The position numbers were made by a program, and so were the translations under genes. Below are positions 43,368 to 52,414 of a stretch of DNA of 64,000 nt, piece after piece. Source of the stretch: Novosphingobium sp. CF614 (GTDB lineage Bacteria > Pseudomonadota > Alphaproteobacteria > Sphingomonadales > Sphingomonadaceae); NCBI RefSeq assembly GCF_900113255.1, contig NZ_FOOR01000001.1, forward strand, positions 124,001 through 188,000. The letters run 5' to 3'. A model generated the notes under the pieces. That model did no database searches. It was not told the origin of the DNA and was given only the letters and a program-made list of their open reading frames with translations. Position 1 is the stretch's first letter. Every line of letters begins with the position of its first letter.

Positions 43368-45845
43368 TCAATCCTCTTCCCCGGCATCCAGCCGCATCGC
43401 CAGCGAGGCCAGCGTCTCCGCTTCGACCAGCAGATCCTCGTCCGCAGTGCCGGAAGGGAGACTTTCCCGGCCGATCATGGAAAGCGCCGGCACCGACAGC
43501 GGACTGATCCGATCGAGCCGCACATGGTCCACCTCGCGCGCGGCGCGGTCCAGCACATCGGCCACGCGGGCAACGTCGGTCATGCGCGCACGGGCATCCG
43601 CCCAGGCCGCCTCGATAAGCAGGTGGTCGGGTTCGTACTTGCGCAGCACGTCATAGATCAGGTCGGTCGAGAAGGTGACCTGCCGTCCCGACTTGCGCCC
43701 ATGGTGGCCCTGGCCCGGCTGCTGGCGCTCGACCAGTCCCGAAATCACCGCCACTTCGCGAAAGGCCCGCCGCAGTAGGTATGATTGCTGCACCCAATCG
43801 ACGAACTCATGCGTCAGGATATCGGGCGAAAGCAGCAAGGCCGGGTCCTCCACCGGCTTCAATCCCCAGACCACCAGCGTATAGTCGGTGGCGACGAAGC
43901 CAAGCGGGCCCAGCCCCCGGTCCTCCATGCGCCGGGTGATGAGCATGCCGAGCGACTGGTTCGCGGGCCACCCCTCGAAAGTGTAGTAGCTGGTATAGGC
44001 AAGGCGCTCGTGCGGGAAGCTTTCGACCAGCAGCCGGCCCGGCGCGGGCAGGTGCGAGCGACAGTCCTGCACCTCCAGCCACTCGCGCACGTCGTCCGGA
44101 AAGCGGGCCCAGCCGGCCCGGTCGGACAGCATTTCACGCACCCGGTCGGCGAGGTGCGTGGAGATGGGCATGCGCTGGCCCATGTAGCTGGGGATCGTCG
44201 CCGAGCGTTTCGCGGCGCGCACGACCAGCTCGAGATCCCGGAGCGCCTCGACCTCCAGATCCAGGCCGGCGAAGCGGAAGGTATCGCCGGGCTTGAGGCT
44301 GGCGCCGAAACCTTCTTCCACCCGGCCCAGCGAACGCCCGTTGCGGAAGCGCACGTCCAGCATCTCGGCATCGACGATGATGCCCGCGTTCAGGCGGTGG
44401 CGGGCGGCATGCTCGGGGTGGGTCAGACGCCAAAGGGCCCCGGATTCGCCGTTCTTCTCCCGCACGATGCGGTGGAACCGGTCGTAGGCGCGCAGGGCGT
44501 AGCCGCCGGTCGCGACAAAATCGAGCACGCGCGCGAAGATCGCCTCGTCGACCCAGGCATAGGCCAGCGACGAGCGCACCTCGGCCAGCAATGCCTCTTC
44601 GCGGAACGGACCGGCGCAGGCGACGGCCATGACATGCTGCGCCAGCACGTCCAGTCCGCCGGGGCGGAAGGCGTCGCCGTCGCGCTGGCCCTCGCGCACC
44701 GCCTGCTGCGCCGCGAAGGCTTCCAGGAACTCGAAACGGTTGCCCGGAACCAGCAGTGCCTCGCTGGCCTGGTCCAGCCGGTGGTTGGCGCGCCCGATGC
44801 GTTGCAGCAGGCGCGAGGACCCCTTGGGCGCGCCCATCTGCACGACAAGGTCTATATCCCCCCAATCGATCCCGAGATCGAGACTGGCGGTACAGACCAG
44901 CGCCCGAAGCTCGCCGCGCGCCATCGCGGCTTCGACCTTGCGCCGTGCCTCCCGCGACAGCGAGCCGTGGTGGATGCCGATCGGCAGGTTGCCCTCATTC
45001 GCGTCCCACAGCTCCTGGAAGATATACTCGGCCAGGAACCGCGTGTTGGTGAAGACCAGCGTCGTGCGATGCGCCGTGATCTGCTCGATCAGCTGGGGAA
45101 TCGCCCAGGTCGCGGCGTGGCCGCTCCAGGGGATGCGTTCCTCGCGCGGCAGCAGGATCTCGACTTCGGGATCGGCCCCCGGTTCGCCCTCGACCAATTC
45201 GACCGTATCGATCTCTCCCCAGGGCGCGAGCCAGCCGCGATAGCTGTCGGGATCGGCCAGCGTCGCCGAGAGCGCGGCACGTTGCAGCCGCGGACCGAGC
45301 GCCTGCAGCCGCGCCAGCGAGAGCGCCAGCAGATCGCCGCGCTTGCCGGTGGCGAAGGCATGGACCTCGTCGATCACCACGCGCCGAAGGCCGGCGAACA
45401 GCACGGGCGCCTCCGGATAGCTGAGCAGCAGCGAGAGCGATTCGGGCGTCGTCAGCAGCACGTGCGGCGGCCGCGCGCGCTGGCGTGCCTTGCGGTCCGA
45501 AGGCGTATCGCCGCTGCGGGTCTCGATGCGGATGGGCAGGCCGATTTCCTCGACCGGCGCGATCAGGTTGCGCTGGACGTCGGTCGCCAGCGCCTTGAGC
45601 GGTGAGACGTAGAGCGTGTGCAGCCCCTCCGGCGGTCCCTGCCCGCCCAATCGCGAGGGGCAGAAAGCCGCAAGCGTGGGCAGGAAGCCCGCCAGCGTCT
45701 TGCCCGCGCCGGTATCCGCCACCAGCAGGGCGTGGCGGCCCGCGTCGGCGGCAGCCAGCATGCGGGCCTGGTGACGCCGCACCCGCCAGCCGCGCGCACC
45801 GAACCAGGCGGCGAGTTCCGGCGGCACCCCGCCCTGGTCCGTCAT
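43368..45845 (-). CDS. Ligase-associated-type DEXH-box helicase (Lhr-like)
   Basis: 825-residue superfamily 2 helicase. Walker A is VADTGAGKTLAGFLPTL, motif II is VIDEVHAFATGKRGDLLALS (DEVH), motif III LSATLAD, motif VI QRIGRANHRL. The central part IHHGSLSREARRKVE and C-terminal DUF4326-type/Lhr extension (LYTRRMEDRGLG-like RRMEDRGLGPLGF) fit the family found with a DNA ligase, exonuclease and phosphoesterase in alphaproteobacteria. None of those partners is adjacent here. The ATG at 45845 gives MTDQGGVPPELAAWFGARGW. Confidence 0.87.
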   Translation of the reverse strand: MTDQGGVPPELAAWFGARGWRVRRHQARMLAAADAGRHALLVADTGAGKTLAGFLPTLAAFCPSRLGGQGPPEGLHTLYVSPLKALATDVQRNLIAPVEEIGLPIRIETRSGDTPSDRKARQRARPPHVLLTTPESLSLLLSYPEAPVLFAGLRRVVIDEVHAFATGKRGDLLALSLARLQALGPRLQRAALSATLADPDSYRGWLAPWGEIDTVELVEGEPGADPEVEILLPREERIPWSGHAATWAIPQLIEQITAHRTTLVFTNTRFLAEYIFQELWDANEGNLPIGIHHGSLSREARRKVEAAMARGELRALVCTASLDLGIDWGDIDLVVQMGAPKGSSRLLQRIGRANHRLDQASEALLVPGNRFEFLEAFAAQQAVREGQRDGDAFRPGGLDVLAQHVMAVACAGPFREEALLAEVRSSLAYAWVDEAIFARVLDFVATGGYALRAYDRFHRIVREKNGESGALWRLTHPEHAARHRLNAGIIVDAEMLDVRFRNGRSLGRVEEGFGASLKPGDTFRFAGLDLEVEALRDLELVVRAAKRSATIPSYMGQRMPISTHLADRVREMLSDRAGWARFPDDVREWLEVQDCRSHLPAPGRLLVESFPHERLAYTSYYTFEGWPANQSLGMLITRRMEDRGLGPLGFVATDYTLVVWGLKPVEDPALLLSPDILTHEFVDWVQQSYLLRRAFREVAVISGLVERQQPGQGHHGRKSGRQVTFSTDLIYDVLRKYEPDHLLIEAAWADARARMTDVARVADVLDRAAREVDHVRLDRISPLSVPALSMIGRESLPSGTADEDLLVEAETLASLAMRLDAGEED

Positions 45846-46036
45846 CGGGTTGGCCTGCCGGTGGGGCGACGAAACGGGGCGGAAGACAATGCCATGGCAG
45901 CGGTGGAGCACATCGCCGCGCGCGGGAAAAGCCCCGGGTCCAGGTAACTCGGTCGCGAGCGGGTGCGACGTCTTCGGAGCTTGCAGCAAGGCCCGCCTTG
46001 TCCGAAGAGCTTGACCAGAACCATCCGAAGGACCCG

Positions 46037-47311
46037 ATGACCACGCTTTCCGACTTTTCCGGCCTCACCGGCATCGCCATGGCACTGGCGCTGGGCTTGC
46101 TGGTCGGTCTCCAGCGCGGCTGGGCGCTGCGCGAGCGGGCGGACGGCTCGCGCTTCGCGGGGATTCGCACGTTCGCGCTGATGGGGCTCGCGGGCGGCAT
46201 CGCCGGCGTGCTCTATGACCATGCGCGCGGCCCGGCGACGAGCCTGCTCGCGGCCGCCATGGTGCTGGTGGTGCTCGGCTACGAACGCGTCTCGCGCGAG
46301 CGCGGGCAAGTCGACGGCACTTCGAGCGTGGTCGCCCTGCTGACACTGGCGAGCGGCTTCCTGGTGGGCAGCGGCGAGCGACTGGCCGGCACGGCGGTCG
46401 CGGTGGTCATGGTGCTGCTGCTGGCGATGCGCGAGCAGCTTCATCACTGGGTCAACCATCTCAGCAAGAAGGAAATGCTGTCGATCGCGCGCTTCGCTCT
46501 GATCGCGCTCGTGATCCTGCCGCTGCTGCCGGACCACCCCTACGGCCCTTACCAGGCGTGGAACCCGCGCAAGCTGTGGATGGTGGTGGTGCTGGTTTCC
46601 GGCTTTTCCTTCGCCGGCTACTTCGCGGCGCGGCTGCTGGGTCCGACACGCGCCGTGATCGCAACCGCGGCGGCCGGATCGATGGTATCCTCGACAGCGG
46701 TCACCGCTTCACTGGCGACGCGGATGAAGGAAGGGACCGCCCAGACGCCCATCCTCGCGGCGGGGATCTCGGCGGCATCCGCGGTCATGTACTTGCGCGT
46801 CATGGCCCTCACCGCGGCCATCGCGCCTTTCGCGCTCGTCTCGCTCGTGCGGCTGATGGTGCCGGGACTTCTCGTCAGCCTGGCCTTCGCCGCCTGGTAC
46901 TTGCGCAAGGTGCCCCAAGGTCCCTCGTCCGAGCCGCAAGGCGAAGTGCCGATGCGCAACCCCTTCGACCTTGGACCGGCCTTCATGCTGACCCTGCTGG
47001 TCATGGTGCTGACCGTTGCCGCGCGCTGGGTGCTCGATCGTTTCGGCGACCGCGAACTGGCGCTGGTGCTGGCGGTTTCCGGCACGGTCGACGTCGATTC
47101 GACGATCATCACCATGGGCGGCCTGCCCGCAGGCACGCTCCACCACGTCAGCGCCGCGCTGGTGCTTGCCCTGTCGGTAATGTTCAACACGCTGTTCAAG
47201 GCTTTCGTCTCGGCCAGCGTCGGCGGATGGACAAAAGGCAAGCACGGCGCGCTTCCGCTCGTCGCCAGCGCCGTGGCGGTCGCACTGGGCGCGCTGACGC
47301 TGCTGATCTAG
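46037..47311 (+). CDS. MgtC/SapB N-terminal and DUF4010 membrane protein
   Basis: 424-residue polytopic membrane protein. The MgtC-like N-terminus has GLLVGLQRGWALRERADGSR and AGIRTFALMGLAGGIAGVLY. The rest, about nine hydrophobic stretches, is a DUF4010 domain (VSGFSFAGYFAARLLGPTRA; AAGSMVSSTAVTASLATRMK). Transport of a cation is usually suggested but unproven. The ATG at 46037 has AAGGACCCG upstream. Divergent from the helicase. Confidence 0.9.
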   Translation: MTTLSDFSGLTGIAMALALGLLVGLQRGWALRERADGSRFAGIRTFALMGLAGGIAGVLYDHARGPATSLLAAAMVLVVLGYERVSRERGQVDGTSSVVALLTLASGFLVGSGERLAGTAVAVVMVLLLAMREQLHHWVNHLSKKEMLSIARFALIALVILPLLPDHPYGPYQAWNPRKLWMVVVLVSGFSFAGYFAARLLGPTRAVIATAAAGSMVSSTAVTASLATRMKEGTAQTPILAAGISAASAVMYLRVMALTAAIAPFALVSLVRLMVPGLLVSLAFAAWYLRKVPQGPSSEPQGEVPMRNPFDLGPAFMLTLLVMVLTVAARWVLDRFGDRELALVLAVSGTVDVDSTIITMGGLPAGTLHHVSAALVLALSVMFNTLFKAFVSASVGGWTKGKHGALPLVASAVAVALGALTLLI

Positions 47312-47340
47312 CCGGAAACGCTCACGTCCTGAGGCGCGCT

Positions 47341-47400
47341 CGTCCTTCGACGGGCTCAGGATGAGCGGGTCTTCATTCGCGTTTCGAGTTCTTCGCCCTA
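47341..47400. repeat. Dispersed repeat copy ending at the phosphomannomutase stop
   Basis: Contains CTTCGACGGGCTCAGGATGAGCGGG (shared family with 2684) and runs to CCCTA, where the minus-strand TAG of the mutase is formed. About 42 of 55 positions match 28137-28191 by eye. Confidence 0.7.
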
Positions 47401-48801
47401 GGCTTGCCGCCCTCGCGAAAGGCCCGAGAGGGCCAGCTGTTCGTCGATCTGGCCGATCAGCCGCTCCAGCCCCTCGCGCGTTTCGCTTTCGGCGCGGGCG
47501 GTGAGAACCTCCTGCGTGTTCGAAGCGCGCAGCAGCCACCAGCCGTCCTGCGTAGTGACGCGCACGCCGTCGATGTCGACGACTTGGGCGCCGCTTGCCG
47601 CAAGGCGCGCCCTGACTTCCTCGATCGCGGCGAACTTGCGGGCCTCTTCGACCTGGAAGCGCAGTTCCGGCGTATTGACCATCTCCGGAATCGCCGCGCG
47701 CAACTCGGTCAGCGACTTGCCCAGCCTCACGGTCGCGGCCATCAGCCGTACCGCCGCGTAGAGCCCATCGTCGAAACCGAAGTAGTCGTCGGCGAAGAAC
47801 ACATGCCCGCTCATTTCCCCGCCGAGCGGTGCTCCGGTCTCGCGCATCCTGGACTTGATGAGCGAATGCCCCGATTTCCACATGAGCGGCCGCCCGCCCA
47901 GCCCGGCCACGGCATCGAACAGCGCGCGCGAAGCCTTGACGTCGGCGATGACCGTGGCGTTCGGTATCCGGCGCAGCAGATCCTCGGCGAAGATCGACAG
48001 CAGCTGGTCTCCCCAGATCACCCTGCCCGTGCCGTCGATCGCGCCGATGCGGTCGGCATCGCCGTCGAAGGCCACGCCGAAATCAAGCTTCTCGCGCAGG
48101 ACGAGCGCGCGCAGGTCCGCAAGGTTCGCCTCGATGGTCGGGTCTGGATGGTGGTTGGGAAACCGCCCATCGACTTCGGTGAAGAGCAGATGATGTTCGC
48201 CCGGCAGCTTCGCCGTCAGCAGTTCGACCGCGGGGCCGGCGGCACCGTTTCCAGCATCCCAACCGATCCGCAAGCCGGCAAGCCTATCGGGATCGACACC
48301 GGCCAGTCCCTGGAGCAGCCTGTCGACGTAGCCTTCCAGGACCGCCCGGTGGCAGCAATGCCCGCCTCCGCGCTCCCAGTCCCCCGCCGCCGCCATGGTT
48401 CCCAGCCGCGCGATGTCCTTCCCGAAAAACGGCCGGCCGCGCAGCACCATCTTGAAGCCGTTGTGGTCGGGCGGATTGTGGCTGCCGGTCACCTGGATGC
48501 CGCCGTCCACGTCCTGGCCCGTGGCCTCGGCGAAGTAGAGCATCGGCGTGGGCCCGAGCCCGATTCGCACGACATCGGCCCCGCTCGCGGCAAGGCCCTC
48601 GACCAGGGCCTGTTCCAGCATCGGCGAACTCAAACGGCCGTCGCGACCGACCGCGACCTTGCGCCCGCCGGCGCGGCGCAGCACCGTCGCGAAGGATCGC
48701 CCGATCGCATGCGCGTCACGCGTGCCCAGCGTCTCTCCGACCACGCCGCGAATATCGTATTCGCGCAGGATCGTCGGGTCGAACCGATGGCCCTCCCCCA
48801 T
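47398..48801 (-). CDS. Phosphomannomutase/phosphoglucomutase
   Basis: 467-residue alpha-D-phosphohexomutase, making mannose-1-P or glucose-1-P for surface polysaccharide. Phosphoserine loop GGIQVTGSHNPPDHNGFKM, Mg-binding DFGVAFDGDADRIGAID, sugar-binding GGEMSGHVFFADDYFGFDDG and the C-terminal phosphate site LLRASNTQEVLTARAES. Start at 48801 (MGEGHRFDPTILREYDIRGV). It begins 7 nt after the dnaJ-like stop. Confidence 0.94.
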   Translation of the reverse strand: MGEGHRFDPTILREYDIRGVVGETLGTRDAHAIGRSFATVLRRAGGRKVAVGRDGRLSSPMLEQALVEGLAASGADVVRIGLGPTPMLYFAEATGQDVDGGIQVTGSHNPPDHNGFKMVLRGRPFFGKDIARLGTMAAAGDWERGGGHCCHRAVLEGYVDRLLQGLAGVDPDRLAGLRIGWDAGNGAAGPAVELLTAKLPGEHHLLFTEVDGRFPNHHPDPTIEANLADLRALVLREKLDFGVAFDGDADRIGAIDGTGRVIWGDQLLSIFAEDLLRRIPNATVIADVKASRALFDAVAGLGGRPLMWKSGHSLIKSRMRETGAPLGGEMSGHVFFADDYFGFDDGLYAAVRLMAATVRLGKSLTELRAAIPEMVNTPELRFQVEEARKFAAIEEVRARLAASGAQVVDIDGVRVTTQDGWWLLRASNTQEVLTARAESETREGLERLIGQIDEQLALSGLSRGRQA

Positions 48802-48808
48802 GCCCGCC

Positions 48809-49096
48809 TCAGCCCCGCGAGTCGGTCGGCAAAGCGGCCAGCAGCAGATCCCGCGCGGCATTGGCTTCGTGCACCTGCTCGTTGCTGCCGCCCCGGTCGG
48901 GGTGGACGGCGGCGATGCGGCGGCGGTGCGCCTCGAGGATATCCTTGCGGCCAGCCCCCGCCTCCAGCCCCAGGACCGCACGGGCCTGGGCCTGGGCGAA
49001 GCTTTTCCGATCGCGCGGCTTGCGCTGCCAAGGCCAGCGGCCAGCGAACACCCGCCAGGCCACGCAGCCCAGCGCGATCAACCAGAGCAGCTTCAC
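48809..49096 (-). CDS. Small membrane-anchored J-domain protein
   Basis: 95-residue protein: N-terminal membrane helix (VKLLWLIALGCVAWRVF) and a C-terminal J-domain (ARAVLGLEAGAGRKDILEAH, HPDRGGSNEQVHEANAARD) with HPD intact, so it should stimulate a DnaK. Start is uncertain; the GTG at 49096, directly after the mipZ stop, is used, while an ORF from 49174 overlaps mipZ. Small J-proteins next to mipZ-type ATPase and mutase genes are common in this lineage. Confidence 0.8.
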   Translation of the reverse strand: MKLLWLIALGCVAWRVFAGRWPWQRKPRDRKSFAQAQARAVLGLEAGAGRKDILEAHRRRIAAVHPDRGGSNEQVHEANAARDLLLAALPTDSRG

Positions 49097-49109
49097 GCCG
49101 GAGTGCCCA

Positions 49110-49919
49110 TCATTCCGCCGCGATCGCCGGTTCCTGCTGCCCGCGCGCCGGTATCGGCAAGTTGAGCCCGGCAACCAGGCCGCGCAGCTCCTGCCGGGCG
49201 ACCAGATGGCTGGTGCCCAGCTCGCCCAGGTGCGGCTTGTCGAGCAGGGTGAGCCCCGAAGGGAACAGTTCGCGGAAGATCACGCGTTCGGACAGGCCCC
49301 CGGCGATGCGGAAGCCGACCCGCCTGGACAGCTCCTGCAACGCGCCGTCGAGGCGGCGCATGTTGCGCGCCTCGACGTGCTGGACGCGGTTGCGCACCAC
49401 CACCCAGTCCATCTCCCGACGGCCGTCGCTCAGGGTCTTCATCCCGCGCTGTTTGCGCGTTTCCCACATGAGCTCGGCATAGAACGACAGCTTCTTGACC
49501 TTGAAGGTCTCGCCTTCGACCTGGCCGATCAGGTCGAAGTCGACGAAACTGTCGTTGAGCGGAGTGACCAGGGTATCCGCGGTGGCCGCCACGTGACGGG
49601 CGAAGGGATCGTCGCGGCCCGGCGTGTCGAAGACCAGGAAGTCATAGCCTTCCGCGATCTGCTCGGCGAGTTCGTCAAGCTCGGCGATATCGTCGCCATC
49701 GTAGACCGCGAAGCGCGCGCCCGGCAGGGCGATCTCGCGCCGGCGCTCGGTCTCGACCCGGTTCTCCAGATAGCGGAACAGGGTGCGCTGGCGCGGATCG
49801 AGATCGATCGCGGCGACATTCGCACCCTGGTAGGCCAGGGCGATGGCGACATGGACGGCGGTGGTGGACTTGCCGGTGCCGCCCTTTTCATTGGCGAAGA
49901 CGATACGATGCGCTGTCAC
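49110..49919 (-). CDS. mipZ: Division-plane positioning ATPase MipZ
   Basis: ~269-residue ParA-like ATPase that inhibits FtsZ near chromosome origins. Deviant Walker A ANEKGGTGKSTTAVH; DTPGRDD for Walker B; AVAAIDLDPRQRTLFRYLE near the N-terminus; FVDFDLIGQV and MDWVVVRNRVQHVEARNMRR are MipZ-specific. The GTG at 49919 (MTAHRIVFANEKGG) is used although its ribosome site is weak; a GTG at 49967 adds 16 residues. Divergent from panC. Confidence 0.93.
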   Translation of the reverse strand: MTAHRIVFANEKGGTGKSTTAVHVAIALAYQGANVAAIDLDPRQRTLFRYLENRVETERRREIALPGARFAVYDGDDIAELDELAEQIAEGYDFLVFDTPGRDDPFARHVAATADTLVTPLNDSFVDFDLIGQVEGETFKVKKLSFYAELMWETRKQRGMKTLSDGRREMDWVVVRNRVQHVEARNMRRLDGALQELSRRVGFRIAGGLSERVIFRELFPSGLTLLDKPHLGELGTSHLVARQELRGLVAGLNLPIPARGQQEPAIAAE

Positions 49920-50076
49920 GGGCCTGTTGGTCGCTTTCCTGCTGCGGGCCGGCGGGCCGGGCCCCACGAATTCAATTTCAATGCCACATTCAATTTCATT
50001 GCCGCTTGCGGCGCGCCGCCGCTAATGACTGGCGCACCTGCCGAGCAGGGCCATCATATCGGAGCTGCCCCAGCCA

Positions 50077-50940
50077 ATGCAAACCGTTCACAGCCTTGAT
50101 CCACTGCGCAAAGAGGTCGCCAGGCTGCGCGAGACGGGAACACTGGCGCTCGTGCCCACCATGGGCGCGCTGCATGAAGGCCATCTGACACTGGTGCGCG
50201 AGGCCAGGGCGCGCGCCGCCCACGTCGCGGTCTCGATCTTCGTCAACCCGCTGCAGTTCGGCGCGGGCGAGGATCTCGATGCCTATCCCCGCCAGCTTGA
50301 ACGGGACTGCGCGCTGCTTGCGGCCGAAGGCGTCGACCTGGTGTGGGCACCAGGGGTCGATGCGATGTACCCGCAGGGCTTTTCCACCAACATCTCGGTA
50401 AGCGGTGTCAGCGAAGGCCTGTGCGGCGCGCAGCGGCCGGGCCACTTCGACGGCGTGGCCACGGTGGTGTGCAAGCTGTTCCACCAGGTCCTGCCCGACG
50501 TGGCCCTGTTCGGCGAGAAGGACTGGCAGCAGCTGGCGGTGATCCGCCGCATGGCCCGCGACCTGGACCTGACGCGGCCCCATGCCGGCGACATCATCGG
50601 CGTGGCCACCGTGCGCGAGGCCGACGGGCTGGCGATGTCCTCGCGCAATGCCTACCTGACGCCGCGCGAACGCACGCAGGCCGCGTCCCTCCCCGCCGCG
50701 ATGAAGACGGCGATCTCCGCGATCGAGGCGGGCGAGGACGTGGCTGCCGCGATCGCATCGCTGGAAGCCGGCCTCGTCGCCGGCGGCTTCGCCTCGGTCG
50801 ACTATGTCCGGTTGTGCGATGCGGAGAGCCTCGCCCCGCTCGAACGCCGATCCGCGCGACCGATGCGGCTGCTGGCCGCCGCCCGCATCGGCAAGGCGCG
50901 GTTGATCGACAACATGGCGGTCGCGCCGGCGGCCTGCTAG
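50077..50940 (+). CDS. panC: Pantothenate synthetase
   Basis: ATP-dependent ligation of pantoate and beta-alanine. 287 residues with the HIGH-type PTMGALHEGHLTLVREARA, FVNPLQFGAGEDLDAYPR, and the MSSRNAYLTPRER segment near residues 185-200. ALFGEKDWQQLAVIRRMARD is also typical. Probably monocistronic; no other pan gene in the window. Confidence 0.97.
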   Translation: MQTVHSLDPLRKEVARLRETGTLALVPTMGALHEGHLTLVREARARAAHVAVSIFVNPLQFGAGEDLDAYPRQLERDCALLAAEGVDLVWAPGVDAMYPQGFSTNISVSGVSEGLCGAQRPGHFDGVATVVCKLFHQVLPDVALFGEKDWQQLAVIRRMARDLDLTRPHAGDIIGVATVREADGLAMSSRNAYLTPRERTQAASLPAAMKTAISAIEAGEDVAAAIASLEAGLVAGGFASVDYVRLCDAESLAPLERRSARPMRLLAAARIGKARLIDNMAVAPAAC

Positions 50941-51056
50941 ACAATCTCACAAGGATCGTCATTTGTCCCGGGGTCAATCCCGACCTAGGGTCGACGCGCC
51001 TTTGGGACTGGGCAGCCCGCGCACGGCAGCGCGGCAGCAAGGAGGGATGATCTGAC

Positions 51057-51824
51057 ATGAAGAGATTCGTTTGCGCGCTGGGCGCGCTCGCCGTTTCACT
51101 GACCGCGTCCTCGGCCCTTGCCGCGGACAAGTCTTCCGCTCGCAAGTCGCAGGAAAAGGGTACGCGGGAAATTCCGGTCTGCACCAGGAACCTGGGCACC
51201 GTGGCAATCGTCGAGCCCGACAACCAGTGGTGGCGCGAACTCAGCCTCGGCAGCCCGGAAGCGATCCTGCGCGTCTTCGTGCAGCAATCGCGCTGCTTCA
51301 CGCTGGTCAACCGTGGCCGCTCGCTGCAGAGCAGCGCGATGGAGCGTGCGCTGGCCGATCAGGGCGAGCTGCAGGGCGGCTCAAACATCGGCAAAGGCCA
51401 GATCAAGGCGGCCGACTACTTCCTGCAACCCGACATCGTCAGCACCAACAACAATTCGGGCGGCACCAACCTGGGCGGCGTGCTCGGCGGGATCGGCGGC
51501 ATGTTCGGCCGTGGAGTGGGCGCCATCGCCGGCGGCCTCAATATCAAGAAGGGTGAGGCGAATGTGACGCTTTCGATCGTCAATTCGCGCACCACTGTCG
51601 AGGAAGCGCTGGTCGAAGGCTATGCCCGCAAGTCCGACGTCAGCTTCGGCGCCGGTGGCGGCGGCTTCTTCGGCGGCACTTTCGCTGCGGCGGGCGGCGG
51701 CTATCAGAATACGCAGATCGGCCAGATCATCGTGCTCGCCTATCTCGATGCCTATACCAAGCTGGTCTCCCAGCTCGGCGGCCTGCCCACCGATGCCTCG
51801 GCGGCGGCACCCGTCGCCCACTGA
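51057..51824 (+). CDS. CsgG/HfaB-like exported protein
   Basis: 255-residue protein with a signal peptide (RFVCALGALAVSLTASSALA). The mature region CTRNLGTVAIVEPDNQWW, VFVQQSRCFTLVNRGRSLQS, and KAADYFLQPDIVSTNNNSGG resembles CsgG/HfaB-type secretion or holdfast-anchor proteins. The C-terminus is glycine-rich (FGAGGGGFFGGTFAAAGGGY). Perfect AAGGAGG lies 9 nt upstream of the ATG. No csg, hfa or other curli gene is nearby, so its partner is unknown. A terminator follows. Confidence 0.72.
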   Translation: MKRFVCALGALAVSLTASSALAADKSSARKSQEKGTREIPVCTRNLGTVAIVEPDNQWWRELSLGSPEAILRVFVQQSRCFTLVNRGRSLQSSAMERALADQGELQGGSNIGKGQIKAADYFLQPDIVSTNNNSGGTNLGGVLGGIGGMFGRGVGAIAGGLNIKKGEANVTLSIVNSRTTVEEALVEGYARKSDVSFGAGGGGFFGGTFAAAGGGYQNTQIGQIIVLAYLDAYTKLVSQLGGLPTDASAAAPVAH

Positions 51825-51845
51825 GGGGCCCAAGAACCATCGTTC

Positions 51846-51880
51846 GCAAAGGGCGGGCCACGCGGTCCGCCCTTTGCTTT
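51846..51880 (+). terminator. Terminator after CsgG/HfaB-like gene
   Basis: 11-bp perfect stem GCAAAGGGCGG / CCGCCCTTTGC with a 10-nt loop, followed by TTT. Confidence 0.8.
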
Positions 51881-51901
51881 CCCGGCCGCAAGCCGACCGG
51901 C

Positions 51902-51943
51902 TCAATCTAGCAGGCCCAATCTGACAGGCCCAATCTAACAAGC
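51902..51943. repeat. Three imperfect 14-bp tandem repeats
   Basis: TCAATCTAGCAGGC, CCAATCTGACAGGC and CCAATCTAACAAGC run head to tail just after the terminator. No ORF crosses it. Confidence 0.75.
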
Positions 51944-52414
51944 ATTGTCAGGGGACCTTGCCGGCACGGTGCTTTATTTCCGTCCAACGATCGATCCGTC
52001 GAACATCCGGGGGCTGGGGATGAAGCCATTCGAAGCGGCGTTTCAGGAATAGGTCTTCGGCGCGGGCACGATGCCGGCAGGGCGCGCAGGCGCCGATCCG
52101 AAGCGCATTCCGGCAAGAAGCGTCGCAATTGCACATACCAATCGGTTCGGGGGAACAGGCGCCCCAATCCCAGTCCCCTTCGGCGGCGCCCTGTAACCCC
52201 GCGCCTGGTGGCGGACATCGGGTCTGGCTGGTTCGCGGGTCGGGAGGAACCGCAAACCGGATCGGCTCCGAAGTCCGCCACCGGCAACCCTGCCACCCAT
52301 TGCCATCGCGGGCGGGGAATTCTACCCACGACAACGACGGGCGCGGTACGCACCGATGAAGCAACGATGAACAGTGACGACGGCGTGGGCAATCACCAGG
52401 GGGGCGAAACCGGC
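51944..52414. other. ~470-nt region without a convincing gene
   Basis: Lies between the CsgG-like terminator and the response regulator. The minus strand is open for 138 codons (51948-52364) and its second half reads plausibly (CRNALRIGACAPCRHRARAE), with a Cys-rich stretch, but third-position GC looks lower than in real genes here and I see no ribosome site. It may be a degraded gene. The regulator promoter must lie here. Confidence 0.4.

Noticed and set aside
51948..52364. Minus-strand 138-codon frame as a gene
   Set aside because: Coding bias is weak, no ribosome site or recognisable family; kept only as a possible relic.
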